NCBI GenBank assembly: GCA_002862085.1
Contig: PKCK01000011.1
Coordinates: forward strand, 1-64,000
Direction: 5' to 3'
From: Planctomycetota bacterium
Lineage (GTDB): Bacteria; Planctomycetota; UBA1135; GCA-002686595
DNA: 64,000 nt
A program made the translations under genes and the position numbers. Below, piece by piece: positions 53,113-61,962 of the stretch (within the stretch, counting starts at the first letter, position 1; every line of letters starts with the position of its first letter). The notes under the pieces were generated by a model. The model ran no database searches and was not told where the DNA came from. It was given only the letters and a program-made list of their open reading frames with translations.

Positions 53113-54186
53113 TCAGCGCGTCCCGGGGAACCTGAGATCCGACGCTCTCAGGTCGATACGGTTCGCCTCCCTGCCCTCGACGTCCATCGAGATGAGCGCG
53201 ACAGCGGGATCCTCCGCGGACCAGTCGACCTCGATGAAGCCGACGTTGTACAGGGCGACGGGTGCTCCGACGCGGCGCGTGCTGGGCTCGATCACGTCCC
53301 AGTCGTTGTTGATGCCGCTCGCGGTCACGTCGTAGAGCGGGTAGCCGCCCGGCACGTCCTGCCGGTTGATCTCGCCCCAGTGCACGTCACCGGAGATGAA
53401 GACGACGCCGTTCGCGCGGGTCTCGCCGATCAGATCGATCATGCGCTGACGCTCCCGGGGGACGTTGGTCCAGCTCTCCCAGCCGTTGTAGCTGTGTCCG
53501 AACTGGATGCTCGTGGCGATGACCCGCAGGTCCGCGGGCACCAGGAGCTGCCGGCGGAGCCAGGCCCACTGCGCGGGCCCCAGGATCGTCGCGTCGGGGC
53601 TCTGGTTGGTGCGGTAGTCGTTCTTGAAGGGGGGCTCGGGGTTCTCGCCGGCGAGCAGGAGATCGTCGCGGAAGGTGCGCGTGTCCAGCAGGATGATCTG
53701 GAGCCGGCGCCCGTCGTCCTCGAAGAGTCGGGCGTCGTACACCCCCTCGTGGCGGCGGCGCGAGGAGTCCTTCGGCTCGCGCCAGAAGTCGAGGAAGATC
53801 TCGCGTGACTCCTCCTTCATGGCGTAGCGCCGGCCGGAGTCGTTGGCGCCGTAGTCGTGATCGTCCCAGGTCGCGAGGAGGGGGCAGTGCGCACGCAGGG
53901 CCTGGAATTCGGGGCGGCAGCCCAGGGTGAAGTACTTGCCCCGCAGCACCGCCATGTCCTCGGTGTCGCCGTAGATGTTGTCGCCCAGATAGACGAACAG
54001 GTCCGGGTCGCGCTCGACGACGCGGCGAAGAATCGGCTGCGGACGGTTCTGATCCGCGCACGACCCGAAGCCGATGCGGGCCGGGAGGACGCCGTGATCG
54101 AGGATCTGGTCCTCGAGGTGGAACGAGTTCAGGCGCGGCGCGGAGCAGGCGATCGTGAGCAGCGCGAGGATGACAGGGAGGCGCAT
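53113..54186 (-). CDS. PhoD-like metallophosphatase lipoprotein
   Basis: This 357-residue protein has a lipobox ALLTIACS at residue 14. The PhoD/calcineurin-like metal sites are visible: IGFGSCADQN, FVYLGDNIYGDTE, ATWDDHDYGANDSG and VFISGDVHWGE. Length is below the canonical PhoD because the N-terminal PhoD_N domain is missing. It may hydrolyse phosphodiesters or phosphomonoesters on the outer side of the membrane. It is convergent with the DUF1552 gene and follows the glycosidase gene on the same strand by about 60 bases. Confidence 0.88.
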   Translation of the reverse strand: MRLPVILALLTIACSAPRLNSFHLEDQILDHGVLPARIGFGSCADQNRPQPILRRVVERDPDLFVYLGDNIYGDTEDMAVLRGKYFTLGCRPEFQALRAHCPLLATWDDHDYGANDSGRRYAMKEESREIFLDFWREPKDSSRRRHEGVYDARLFEDDGRRLQIILLDTRTFRDDLLLAGENPEPPFKNDYRTNQSPDATILGPAQWAWLRRQLLVPADLRVIATSIQFGHSYNGWESWTNVPRERQRMIDLIGETRANGVVFISGDVHWGEINRQDVPGGYPLYDVTASGINNDWDVIEPSTRRVGAPVALYNVGFIEVDWSAEDPAVALISMDVEGREANRIDLRASDLRFPGTR

Positions 54187-54248
54187 GGCGATGATCAGGG
54201 CGCCACTTCGCGGTCACGTCAAGCGCGCCGACCGATCTGCCGGGAGAC

Positions 54249-55529
54249 TCACTCCAGGACGCGCAGCGGTACGTTGTGGACGGCGCCGCTGCCCGATCCG
54301 TCGCGAACGTAGGCGAAGAGGCGATACGGCCCCGGGCGCTGGGGCATCCGGACCTTGGCCCGGGCGCGCTTGCCGGCGAGGATGGCCTCCGGGAACTCCT
54401 CGAGGGAACTCTCCGGGGCGCCCCAGGAGCCATCGCCTGGCGACGCGGAGCGCAGGACCCACTCGACCTCCAGCTCGTCGCCGTCGACGTCCCGGGCCTC
54501 GAGGGTGGCCTCGACGATCGCGCCGGGGCCCACGCTCGCGCGGTTGACCGCGAGCGAGCCGATCTCCGGCGCGCGGTTCTCCGGCGCCTTGCCCGACCAG
54601 AGCTCCGTCATCACGTCGACGGCGCCCAGCCGCGTGCCGTCCTCGAGATACATCCCGAACCAGGTCGCGGTGGTCTCCTGCTTCTGGCCCCACAGGAAGA
54701 CGTACGCGCCGATGCAGGTCGGCTGAGCGGCCACCGCCGCCTGGTAGGCGGAGCGGTAGAGGCCGGCCTTGTCGGTGCTGCTCAACTCGATGGGGGTGCC
54801 CCAGTCGGTCCGCGGGCTCTCCCAGTGCCCCTTCGGACCGAACTCGGTGATCAGGTACGGGCGCGACCCTCCCGCCTCGCGGTAGCGACGCGGGACCGAG
54901 CGAATGCCCCCGTAGCTGTTGATGCCGACCGCGTCGATCGACGGCGCGAGCCGCTCGAGGTCCTTGATCTTGCAGCCATCCTCGCCGAGCTCCGCGATGA
55001 CCGTCATGGTCGGATGATCGGGGTCGAGGTTGTGGACCATCGACGCGAGGGTCTCGAGGTGCTCGTAGTAGCGAGGATCCTCGCCGTGCCCCTCGCCCTC
55101 GTTCCCGAGGCTCCACATCAGGAGAGCGGGGTGGCTGCGGTGCTTCTCGACGGCCTCGCGGACCCTCTTCGTCTGCCGGGCGAGCGCCTCCTTCGAGCCG
55201 TAGTCGAAGCCTGTCCCCACGCGCCGCAGCCAGATCCCCAGCGTCACCGTCAGCCCCGCGGCGTGCGCCTCGTCGAGCAGCTTCCCGGTGCCCTCGTCGA
55301 CGCCCCAGGTGCGGATCGAGTTGCCGCCGGCAGCGGCGAGCTGGTCGAGATGATCGGTGCCGCCTGCGCCTTTCACGAAGAAGGGCTTTCCGTCGCGGAT
55401 CAGCTCGAAGCGCCCGGGGGTGCTCAAGATCGCCGAGCGCACCACGGGGTCGCTGGGGGCGTCTTCCGGCACGTCGGTCGAGCCGAGCGCGGCAGCGATT
55501 CCGAGGATGAAGGGGGCACTCTTGGGCAT
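54249..55529 (-). CDS. Glycoside hydrolase family 2/5-like TIM-barrel protein
   Basis: This 426-residue protein has an N-terminal secretion-like segment, then a TIM barrel with the clan GH-A features: GKPFFVKGAGGTDHL, the acid/base glutamate in LMWSLGNEGEG, and the nucleophile glutamate in YLITEFGPKGHW. The C-terminal domain from about residue 325 (APEIGSLAVNRASVGPGAIV onwards) is Ig/fibronectin-like and cadherin-like. Such proteins cleave beta-linked glycans; the substrate is unknown. ATG 55529 is chosen over 55601, whose extra residues look like leader DNA. Confidence 0.78.
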   Translation of the reverse strand: MPKSAPFILGIAAALGSTDVPEDAPSDPVVRSAILSTPGRFELIRDGKPFFVKGAGGTDHLDQLAAAGGNSIRTWGVDEGTGKLLDEAHAAGLTVTLGIWLRRVGTGFDYGSKEALARQTKRVREAVEKHRSHPALLMWSLGNEGEGHGEDPRYYEHLETLASMVHNLDPDHPTMTVIAELGEDGCKIKDLERLAPSIDAVGINSYGGIRSVPRRYREAGGSRPYLITEFGPKGHWESPRTDWGTPIELSSTDKAGLYRSAYQAAVAAQPTCIGAYVFLWGQKQETTATWFGMYLEDGTRLGAVDVMTELWSGKAPENRAPEIGSLAVNRASVGPGAIVEATLEARDVDGDELEVEWVLRSASPGDGSWGAPESSLEEFPEAILAGKRARAKVRMPQRPGPYRLFAYVRDGSGSGAVHNVPLRVLE

Positions 55530-55810
55530 CGGATGGACTGGTGACAGCGCGAGGATCCTAGGCCACCTGGAGGAGCGCTGGGGCAGAGACCAGCGCGACA
55601 TGTGGGGGGTCTCATCGGGCGTTCATCGACCTGGCGAGGATGGAGACGATCAGGCGCGTTCTGATGCACAGGAGAGGTCAACCAGGCACCCGGGCGAGGC
55701 GTCGTCCGCGGCGCCCTGTGGCCGGCGAGAGGTTCCGGAGGAGCCAGGAACGGCTCGGATCCAGTGGCCAGCGAATCCGGCCGGAACCTCAGCGGGGCCG
55801 CGGGGTTCCC

Positions 55811-55816
55811 TACCCT
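55811..55816 (+). promoter_or_regulatory. Putative -10 element TACCCT for the ECF sigma operon
   Basis: TACCCT stands 8 nt before the ATG at 55825 with no Shine-Dalgarno sequence. It belongs to the near-start TANNNT series. Confidence 0.35.
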
Positions 55817-55824
55817 CGGACCCC

Positions 55825-56454
55825 ATGGCGGAGGACACGCGAGACCTGGAAGGAGACCCCGGTGGAGAGCTCATGCTCCGCTGGAGGGACGGCGACGACG
55901 CCGCCTTCGATGCGCTCGTCGACCGCTACTCGGGCCAGGTCTACGCCCTGCTCACTCGCTTCCTGGGCCGGTCCCATCCGGGCCGGGAGGACATGGTCCA
56001 GGAGGTCTTCCTCCGGATCCTGCGCGCGCGCGACCGCTACGAACCCACGGCCAGATTCTCGACCTGGCTGTACAGCATCACCCTGCGCATGTGCATCAAC
56101 GAGACCGAGAGAGGCCGATCGCGCAGGACGGCGTCGCTCGACTCGGCTGCGCGCGACAGCGGGCCGGCCTTCGACCCCGCGGACGAGAACGCCCCCGCCC
56201 CGGCGGAGCTCCTGGAGCGCGGCGACACCGTGGGCGCCGTCCGCGCGGCGATCGCGTCGCTGCCGGAGAACCAGCGGGTGGCCCTCGTACTCGCCCGCTA
56301 TCACGACATGCCCTACGCCCAGATCGCCGAGGTGGTCGGCTCGACCGAGAAGGCGATCAAGTCCCTGATCCATCGCGCGCGAGAGACGCTGCGCAAGACC
56401 CTGGCCCCGCTCGTCCAGCTCGAGCTCCAGGCCGGAGAGGAGCCCTTCGGATGA
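55825..56454 (+). CDS. ECF sigma factor
   Basis: This 209-residue sigma factor has region 2 (FDALVDRYSGQVYALLTRFL, then REDMVQEVFLRILR and FSTWLYSITLRMCINE) and region 4 (AIASLPENQRVALVLARYHD, then MPYAQIAEVVGSTEKAIKSL). The spacer between is long and acidic. The gene overlaps the next, anti-sigma-like, gene by ATGA. The upstream in-frame extension to 55357 lies antisense to the glycosidase gene and is not expected to be translated. Confidence 0.93.
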   Translation: MAEDTRDLEGDPGGELMLRWRDGDDAAFDALVDRYSGQVYALLTRFLGRSHPGREDMVQEVFLRILRARDRYEPTARFSTWLYSITLRMCINETERGRSRRTASLDSAARDSGPAFDPADENAPAPAELLERGDTVGAVRAAIASLPENQRVALVLARYHDMPYAQIAEVVGSTEKAIKSLIHRARETLRKTLAPLVQLELQAGEEPFG

Positions 56455-56981
56455 CAGAACACGACTGGATGAACGAGGACGAGATGCGCCGCATCCTCGG
56501 CGCCGATCCGGACCCGCGCCTCACCGCGGAGCAGCGGCGCGCGATCGTGCGTCGCGTACGTGCGGAGGAGGATGCTGCTCTCGACCAGGTCCTGGGAACC
56601 GTCGAGGTCGATCTGCCCGCCGGGCTGGCCGATCGGGTGCGCGCCCGGATCGCGTTGGAGCGCGCTGGCGAGCTGCGCGCAGTGCAGCGCCGACGGGCGA
56701 TCCCCCGCTTGGTCGGAGGGGGCGTGTTCCTCGCGGCCGCGGCGGCCCTGGCCCTCGTAATGCTCCGTCCGGATCCCGCGCGTGAGACGGCGGGACCGGA
56801 GGTGGCCCGCGCATCCGTGACCGGGCGCGGAGACGCCTTCGACGAGGAGCTGGTGGCCGCGCTGCCCGAGCTCGAGGAGCTCGGCGTGCTCCTCGATCTC
56901 GATCCGATCGAGGCAGACGTCCTCTTCCTCTTCGACCCCGAGGACGAGCTGCTGATCGATCTCCTGGAGGAGAACGGCTGA
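56451..56981 (+). CDS. Probable anti-sigma factor, single-pass membrane protein
   Basis: This 176-residue protein has a charged N-terminal half (MRRILGADPDPRLTAEQRRA) and one transmembrane helix at about 94-108 (LVGGGVFLAAAAALALVML). An acidic C-terminal tail follows (LDLDPIEADVLFLFDPEDEL). It overlaps the ECF gene by ATGA and the next gene by TGATG, so all three are cotranslated. No zinc anti-sigma motif is visible, so the role is inferred from position and topology. Confidence 0.6.
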   Translation: MTEHDWMNEDEMRRILGADPDPRLTAEQRRAIVRRVRAEEDAALDQVLGTVEVDLPAGLADRVRARIALERAGELRAVQRRRAIPRLVGGGVFLAAAAALALVMLRPDPARETAGPEVARASVTGRGDAFDEELVAALPELEELGVLLDLDPIEADVLFLFDPEDELLIDLLEENG

Positions 56982-58069
56982 TGCTGCGGGCTCTCTTGAT
57001 CGTCCTCATCGGGTCCTTCTCGGCCGCGGCTCCTGCGCTGGCCGAGGCGGAGGACACCGCTGATGACCGCCGCGCGGCCTGGGAGAAGCTCGATCCCGAG
57101 GAGCGGATCGCCCTGCGCGAGCGCTACGAGCGTCTGCGTGCGATGTCGCCGGAGGAGCGCGAGCGCGCGCTCACGCTGGCGCGTCGCATGCGCCGCGAGG
57201 CCGAGGCGACCCTTCGATCCCTGGAACCGGCGGAGAGAGCCGAGATCGAGGCCCTGGATCCGGCGGAGCGCGGGCGCGTCCTGCGCTCCCTGATCGCCGA
57301 CCGCGCGCGGATGATGGCGACGCGGCTCCAGGCGTACCTGACCGACGAGGAGCGAGCGCAGCTCGGGCGCGCCGACGCGATCGAGCGCTCCCGCATCCTC
57401 GGGCGCGTTCGCACCCGCATCATGGAGCAGCTCCCGGGCAAGGCGCGACGGACGGCCGAGGCCCTGCGTCTCTCGCCCCGTGAGATCGAACGCCTCTCGA
57501 GCGCCGATCCGGAGGAGCTCCGCGCGGCGATGATCGGCCTCGCACGTCGTCGGGCCGCGCAGATCACGGCGAAGCAGGGACTCCCCGAGGGTGTCACCCA
57601 GGCCGAGTGGGACAGGGTGCTCGACCTGCCGGACGGTCAGTTCGTGCGCGCGCTTCAGCGCCTGCGCGCGAGTCATCCCGAGCTCGGAGTCCCGGCGCGC
57701 CGCGTCGACCGCGCTCGCCGCCGTCAGAGCGCGCTCGCCTCGCAGCTGAGGTCCCTCGGTACGCCGAGCACGCGCGACCGACTGAGCGCGCCCGAGGCGA
57801 GTGAACGGGTCCAGAGCCGCCGCGCCGTGCTGCGCAATCGAGCGAAGATCGAGGGCCTCGTCGAACGCCGGATGCAGCTGTCAGCCGACGCCGTGCTGGC
57901 CGTCCGGGGGCTCGGCGACGATGCATTCGTTTCGATGCACCGCCGACTCCTGCGCACCCTCGTGTGGGAGAACGATCCACGGCGGTCCATCGAGCGCTGG
58001 CTCGAGGGCCGCGCCGAGGGCGCGGAGGCTTCGGACATGGAAGGTCGCGGGCGGCGCCGCGACCGCTGA
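56981..58069 (+). CDS. Secreted DUF3106-like helical protein
   Basis: This 362-residue protein has a signal (MLRALLIVLIGSFSAAAPAL) and an Arg/Glu-rich helical chain. Near its start AWEKLDPEERIALRERYERL and MSPEERERALTLARRM resemble DUF3106 repeats (W-x2-L-x2-E-x6-L and M-S-P-E-E-R), which occur behind ECF/anti-sigma pairs in some Proteobacteria. The rest is extended and low in hydrophobicity. It closes the three-gene cassette, overlapping the anti-sigma gene by one base. A periplasmic sensing role is a guess. Confidence 0.55.
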   Translation: MLRALLIVLIGSFSAAAPALAEAEDTADDRRAAWEKLDPEERIALRERYERLRAMSPEERERALTLARRMRREAEATLRSLEPAERAEIEALDPAERGRVLRSLIADRARMMATRLQAYLTDEERAQLGRADAIERSRILGRVRTRIMEQLPGKARRTAEALRLSPREIERLSSADPEELRAAMIGLARRRAAQITAKQGLPEGVTQAEWDRVLDLPDGQFVRALQRLRASHPELGVPARRVDRARRRQSALASQLRSLGTPSTRDRLSAPEASERVQSRRAVLRNRAKIEGLVERRMQLSADAVLAVRGLGDDAFVSMHRRLLRTLVWENDPRRSIERWLEGRAEGAEASDMEGRGRRRDR

Positions 58070-58311
58070 CCCCGGCGACCTGTCCTCCCCGCCGGTCACC
58101 CAGGCGAGCTCCGGGGCGCTCGGGTTCCAGCCCCTCTCCTCGCGGAGGATCCCCCGCCCGGGGCCAGACAGGTCCTTGCCTCGAGATCGCTCCGCGCTTC
58201 GAGCTGGTCATCCTGCGCGTGGGTCATCGCGTGCCTCGAGGAGGAGAGGGCTCCCCGGACGCCTCGCCACACCCGCGGGTCGGGCCAGGGGCGGCCGGCG
58301 CGCTGACCCGC

Positions 58312-58317
58312 TACGCT
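58312..58317 (+). promoter_or_regulatory. Putative -10 element TACGCT for the kynureninase-like gene
   Basis: TACGCT lies 9 nt before the ATG at 58327 and no Shine-Dalgarno sequence is present. Confidence 0.4.
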
Positions 58318-58326
58318 TCGGCTGCG

Positions 58327-59526
58327 ATGATCCTCGACCGCGCCGACCTCTTCAGCCACGCCCTCGCCGCGGAGCCCGGGCGCCTGCACTTCGCGGCCCA
58401 CAGCCATCACCTCTGGCCCGACGTGACCCGCGCTTCCCACGAGCGGGCCTGGCTCGACGCGGCGGAGCTGGCGGACGAGAAGTGGAACCGGATCTTCGGC
58501 GAGGTCTGGACCGCGGCTCAGGCGAACGTCGCCCGGACCCTCGGCGTCGACGATCCCACCCAGGTGGCCTTCTCGGCGAACACCCACGACCTGCTCGTCC
58601 GCCTCTTCAGCGCCACGGAGGCGTGGGAGCGCGGCCGACCGCTGCGCGTCATCTCCACCGGCGCCGAGTTCCACAGCTTCACGCGGCAGATGCGTCGCCT
58701 CGCCGAGTCGGGGAAGGTGGAGTGGCGCGTCGTGGACGAGGAGCCCTTCGAGTCCCTCGCTGATCGCTTCAGCGCGGCGGCCGCAGAGGGGGAGTGGGAC
58801 GTCGCCTTCGCCAGCCACGTCCTGTTCAGCTCGGGGCACGTCTTCGACGAGTGCTTCGAGCTGCTCGCCGCGCTGCCCGAGGACGTCGTGCGCGTCGTCG
58901 ACGGCTACCACGGCTTCTTCGCCGTTCCGACGGACTTCGGGCCCTATGCGGATCGTCTCTACTACACGAGCGGCGGGTACAAGTACGCGATGGCCGGCGA
59001 GGGCGCCTGCTTCCTCGTGGCGCCCCACGGGCGCGAGGAGCGCCCCGAGATCACGGGGTGGTTCGCGGGCTTCGGATCGCTCGCAGATCCTCAGGACGCG
59101 CGCGTGGGGTACGACGGCGGCGCGGCGCGCTTCCTCGGGGCGACCCTGGAGCCGACGCCGCTCTACCGATTCAACGCGGTCTGCTCGATGCTCGCGGAGC
59201 AGGGGCTCGACGTCGACGCGCTGCATCGGCACTCCGCGGCGCTCCAGGAGCGCTTCCTCGATCGGGTCGACGCGGGCGACGCCGGCCCGCTGACCGTCGC
59301 GGAGCTCACCCCCGGCCGAGGCGAGCTCCCGGGCGTCCGGCGCGGTAACTTCCTCACCTTCTGCCGGCGCGACGCGCGCGACCTCCAGGCGCGCCTCGCG
59401 GCCGCGCGGGTCATCACCGACGCACGGGTCGATCGACTGCGCTTCGGGTTCGGGCTGTATCACCGCGCCGAGGACGTCGACGCGCTGGCGGGGCGCCTCG
59501 CGGAGCTGGGCTCGGCCGGCGACTGA
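58327..59526 (+). CDS. Kynureninase-like PLP enzyme (class V aminotransferase fold)
   Basis: This 399-residue fold-type I PLP enzyme carries its Schiff-base lysine in YYTSGGYKYAMAGEGACF and the PLP aspartate in VRVVDGYHGFFA. The phosphate-binding start is FSANTHDLLVRLF, and TGWFAGFGSL resembles the Trp-Phe-containing segment of kynureninases. Kynureninase converts kynurenine to anthranilate and alanine, but a cysteine desulfurase-like role or other class V activity is also possible. Length fits. No tryptophan catabolism genes are adjacent. Confidence 0.75.
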   Translation: MILDRADLFSHALAAEPGRLHFAAHSHHLWPDVTRASHERAWLDAAELADEKWNRIFGEVWTAAQANVARTLGVDDPTQVAFSANTHDLLVRLFSATEAWERGRPLRVISTGAEFHSFTRQMRRLAESGKVEWRVVDEEPFESLADRFSAAAAEGEWDVAFASHVLFSSGHVFDECFELLAALPEDVVRVVDGYHGFFAVPTDFGPYADRLYYTSGGYKYAMAGEGACFLVAPHGREERPEITGWFAGFGSLADPQDARVGYDGGAARFLGATLEPTPLYRFNAVCSMLAEQGLDVDALHRHSAALQERFLDRVDAGDAGPLTVAELTPGRGELPGVRRGNFLTFCRRDARDLQARLAAARVITDARVDRLRFGFGLYHRAEDVDALAGRLAELGSAGD

Positions 59527-59541
59527 GGCGCGCGCCTCTCC

Positions 59542-60171
59542 TCAGAGGCCGGCCTCCGCGATGGCCTCCTCGAGGGAGTCCGGATCGACGCCGCGGCTGT
59601 TCTCACGGAGCTCCTCCGCCAGCGTGGCCGGATCCTGCGGGATCTCCGGGTCCTCGAGCGCGTCGTGCAGGTGCACCGGCAGGACCGCGAAGGGCGCGGT
59701 CCGCACCTGGTTGCCGAAGTGGGCCTCCTTGCCGAGCACGATGCGCACGGCGCCCTTGGGGATGGGTTCGCCCGACTGCTTGCACTTCGAGCGGTTGGAG
59801 GGGGCGATCTCCGCGTAGGGCATCGTCTTGCGCTCCCTCTCCTTCTTCTCGCGATCGGCGGCTGCCTTCTCGGCGATGACCTTGAGCTCCTCGAGCGTCG
59901 GCAGGTCCGCCGGATCGGGCGGGTCCTGGGCGGCCTCCCACGCGTTCATGGCGTAGGCCTCCTCGACGCGTTCGTACATCTTCTTCGCCGCACAGCTGAG
60001 GTAGTGCCACATGTACCCCGACCCGAACGGGCCCTCGACGAGGACACCCAGTCGGACCGCGCCCTTGTCGATCTTGCGCTTGCAGATCTTGCACTTGGAC
60101 CGCCCCGAGCGCGCGTGCTCGATCACGTACGGGGGGAGGGGGCCCTCTTCTTCTTCGACGTCGGCAACCAT
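59542..60171 (-). CDS. PARP-type zinc finger (zf-PARP) protein with a second degenerate finger
   Basis: This 209-residue protein has a zf-PARP module at residues 15-66. Its ligands are C27 and C30 (SKCKICKRKIDKGAVRLGV) and H56 and C60 (MWHYLSC). The H-x3-C spacing is one longer than the H-x2-C of PARP1 finger 1. A second module at about 119-172 repeats the N-terminal part (RSKCKQSGEPIPKGAVRIV) but retains only one cysteine, with H167 and H169 at its end. The linker is a charged coiled coil (EELKVIAEKAAADREKKERE). Eukaryotic zf-PARP fingers recognise DNA nicks and breaks; here no catalytic ADP-ribosyltransferase or ligase domain is attached. It ends 15 bases from the kynureninase-like gene, convergently. 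Confidence 0.8.
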   Translation of the reverse strand: MVADVEEEEGPLPPYVIEHARSGRSKCKICKRKIDKGAVRLGVLVEGPFGSGYMWHYLSCAAKKMYERVEEAYAMNAWEAAQDPPDPADLPTLEELKVIAEKAAADREKKERERKTMPYAEIAPSNRSKCKQSGEPIPKGAVRIVLGKEAHFGNQVRTAPFAVLPVHLHDALEDPEIPQDPATLAEELRENSRGVDPDSLEEAIAEAGL

Positions 60172-60179
60172 GACGCGGG

Positions 60180-60185
60180 AGCATA
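60180..60185 (-). promoter_or_regulatory. Putative -10 element TATGCT for the zf-PARP gene
   Basis: On the minus strand TATGCT lies 8 nt before the ATG at 60171. No Shine-Dalgarno sequence is present. Confidence 0.4.
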
Positions 60186-60565
60186 CGGCGGCCGCGAGAT
60201 CCTTGGAGCGCAGGAATGGTCGCGCTGCGGCGTCGCACCGGGCGTGACCCCTCCCGGCGGTGTCTCGCGGCCGGCTCGGCGGGTCGATCTCATGGAAGAA
60301 GTTCCTCCCGTCGCCCTCGACCTGCCGTCCTTCGGCGAGATCCGTGCGCCTCGAGGCTCGAGCCGGACTCCGCTTCGAGGACCATCTCCCCGGCGCGGAT
60401 GATCCAGCTCTCGGAGCGCTTCGTCGGGTTCGACCGGGCCCTCGCGGCCGCGCCGATCCGTCCGATCGCCCGGGCGCTCGCGCGGAGCTCGTGGGGATCG
60501 GCGCTGGCGCGGCCCGGACGATGGTCACCCGTCAGGAGAGCCCCCCTCGGGGCGCTCTTCTCCGA

Positions 60566-60571
60566 TAGAGT
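60566..60571 (+). promoter_or_regulatory. Putative -10 element TAGAGT for mnmH
   Basis: TAGAGT lies 10 nt before the ATG at 60582, and no Shine-Dalgarno sequence intervenes. Confidence 0.4.
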
Positions 60572-60581
60572 CTCGCGCCCG

Positions 60582-61757
60582 ATGTCCCCCCCGGATGACG
60601 CCGTTCCCCGCCTGGCCCCCGTGCCCTTCGCGAGGCTCGACGCCGTGCGCCGCGCGCGGCCGCGGCTCATCGTGGACCTGCGGGCGCCGGCGGAGTTCGC
60701 GGACGACCACGTGAAGGGCGCCCTGAACGTCCCCCTCTTCGAGAACGAGACGCGCGCCTTCGTAGGGCTGCTCTACAAGCAGTTCAGCCCGGACGCGGCC
60801 TTCAACGAGGCGCGCGCCGAGGTCGTCCAGCGGATCGAGGAGATCGTCGGGCGGATCGCCGCCGCGGCCGGATGGGACGTGCCCGCGGTGGATCTGAAGG
60901 AGCGCGTACGGGCCATGACGTCCGGCGGGATCGCGCGGATGGAGACGGACCTCGATCCGGTCCCGCTCGACGACCTACCGGCGGACGCGGTCGTGCTCTC
61001 CTGCGCCCGGGGTGGGCTGCGCTCCCGCAGCATCGTCGCGCTCCTGCGCACGCTCGGGCTGGAAGCGGTCGGGCTGATCGACGGTTACCGCGCGCACCGC
61101 AGCCACGTGCGCGAGGCTCTCGAGGCGTGGACGCCGCCGGCCCACGTCTTCGCCCTGCGCGGGCTGACCGGGGTGGGCAAGACGCTCGTCCTTCGCGCGA
61201 TCGAGGAGCGCCGGCCGGGCTGGACGCTCGACCTCGAGGGCGTCGCCGGACACCGCAGCTCTCTCCTGGGGATGGTCGGTCTGCGGCAGACGACCCAGAA
61301 GGGCTTCGAGAGCGGTCTCGCCCTGCGCGCGGAGGAGGGGTTCCCGGACGGCGTGCTCGTGATCGAGGGGGAGAGCCGCAAGGTCGGGGACGTCGTGATC
61401 CCGAAGTCGATGTGGGAGGCGCTCCAGGGCGCGGTCAACGTCGAGGTCGTCGCGAGCCTCGCCCGTCGCGTTCGGGTCCTCTCCGAGGACTATCTCGCGG
61501 TGCCTGAGTCGCTGCCCAAGCTGCGCGAACAGCTCGTGGCGGTGGCGGCGCGCATGGACGGCGAGCCCGACCTCGCAGGCATGTTCGACCGCGGTGAGAT
61601 CGACCCTCTCGTGGAGCTGCTGCTCGAGTGCTACTACGACCCGCTCTATCGCGGGAGCGAAGCTGGCAAGCGCTACGAGGTGGCTGTCGAGGCGGAGGAT
61701 GCCGGAGCCGCAGCGGACGAGATCATCCGCTGGATCGAGGCGCGGGTCGGCGCCTGA
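60582..61757 (+). CDS. mnmH: tRNA 2-selenouridine synthase MnmH (SelU)
   Basis: This 391-residue protein exchanges sulfur for selenium (via geranylation) at the wobble uridine of tRNA. The rhodanese domain starts LIVDLRAPAEFADDHVKGA and carries the catalytic cysteine in VLSCARGGLRSRS. The P-loop domain has Walker A ALRGLTGVGKTLVLRAIE and LEGVAGHRSSLLG. Length is slightly above the E. coli enzyme. Selenophosphate synthetase is not in this window, so whether selenium is used here is unknown. The start ATG at 60582 is chosen over the much longer open frame because it matches the family N-terminus. Confidence 0.93.
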   Translation: MSPPDDAVPRLAPVPFARLDAVRRARPRLIVDLRAPAEFADDHVKGALNVPLFENETRAFVGLLYKQFSPDAAFNEARAEVVQRIEEIVGRIAAAAGWDVPAVDLKERVRAMTSGGIARMETDLDPVPLDDLPADAVVLSCARGGLRSRSIVALLRTLGLEAVGLIDGYRAHRSHVREALEAWTPPAHVFALRGLTGVGKTLVLRAIEERRPGWTLDLEGVAGHRSSLLGMVGLRQTTQKGFESGLALRAEEGFPDGVLVIEGESRKVGDVVIPKSMWEALQGAVNVEVVASLARRVRVLSEDYLAVPESLPKLREQLVAVAARMDGEPDLAGMFDRGEIDPLVELLLECYYDPLYRGSEAGKRYEVAVEAEDAGAAADEIIRWIEARVGA

Positions 61758-61962
61758 ACGCGCTCGCGCGGAAGAGCTCGAGCGAGCCCATCGGAGAGGC
61801 CTCCCGAGGGGGCCGGTCGAGCATCGCGCGGAGCTGCGAGCAGATCCGCGAGTCCGCGCGGGTGCGCGACACCGACGCGACGCAGCACCGAGGAGAGATC
61901 CCGCCGCGACCTCCCCGTCGCTGGACGGCACTTCGCCGGAGCTCTCCCGCGAGCGCTGGAGA

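Larger units (their letters stand above)
60172..60581. other. Intergenic stretch of about 410 bases between divergent genes
   Basis: The stretch holds the putative -10 elements of both flanking genes (60180-60185 minus, 60566-60571 plus). Several short frames with coding-like GC3 exist, for example a 36-codon plus-strand ORF starting at the ATG near 60292 and a minus-strand segment reading SESWIIRAGEMVLEAESG. None is recognised or long enough to call. No tRNA, repeat or hairpin was seen. Confidence 0.4.

Noticed and set aside
60216-60581. A possible 122-residue N-terminal extension of MnmH
   Set aside because: The extension is Arg/Ser/Pro-rich without rhodanese similarity, and ATG 60582 follows a TAGAGT box and matches the family start.
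61758-61962. A possible C-terminal extension or small gene behind the glycosyltransferase
   Set aside because: One minus frame reads plausible residues but has no start, no recognisable family and inconsistent codon bias.
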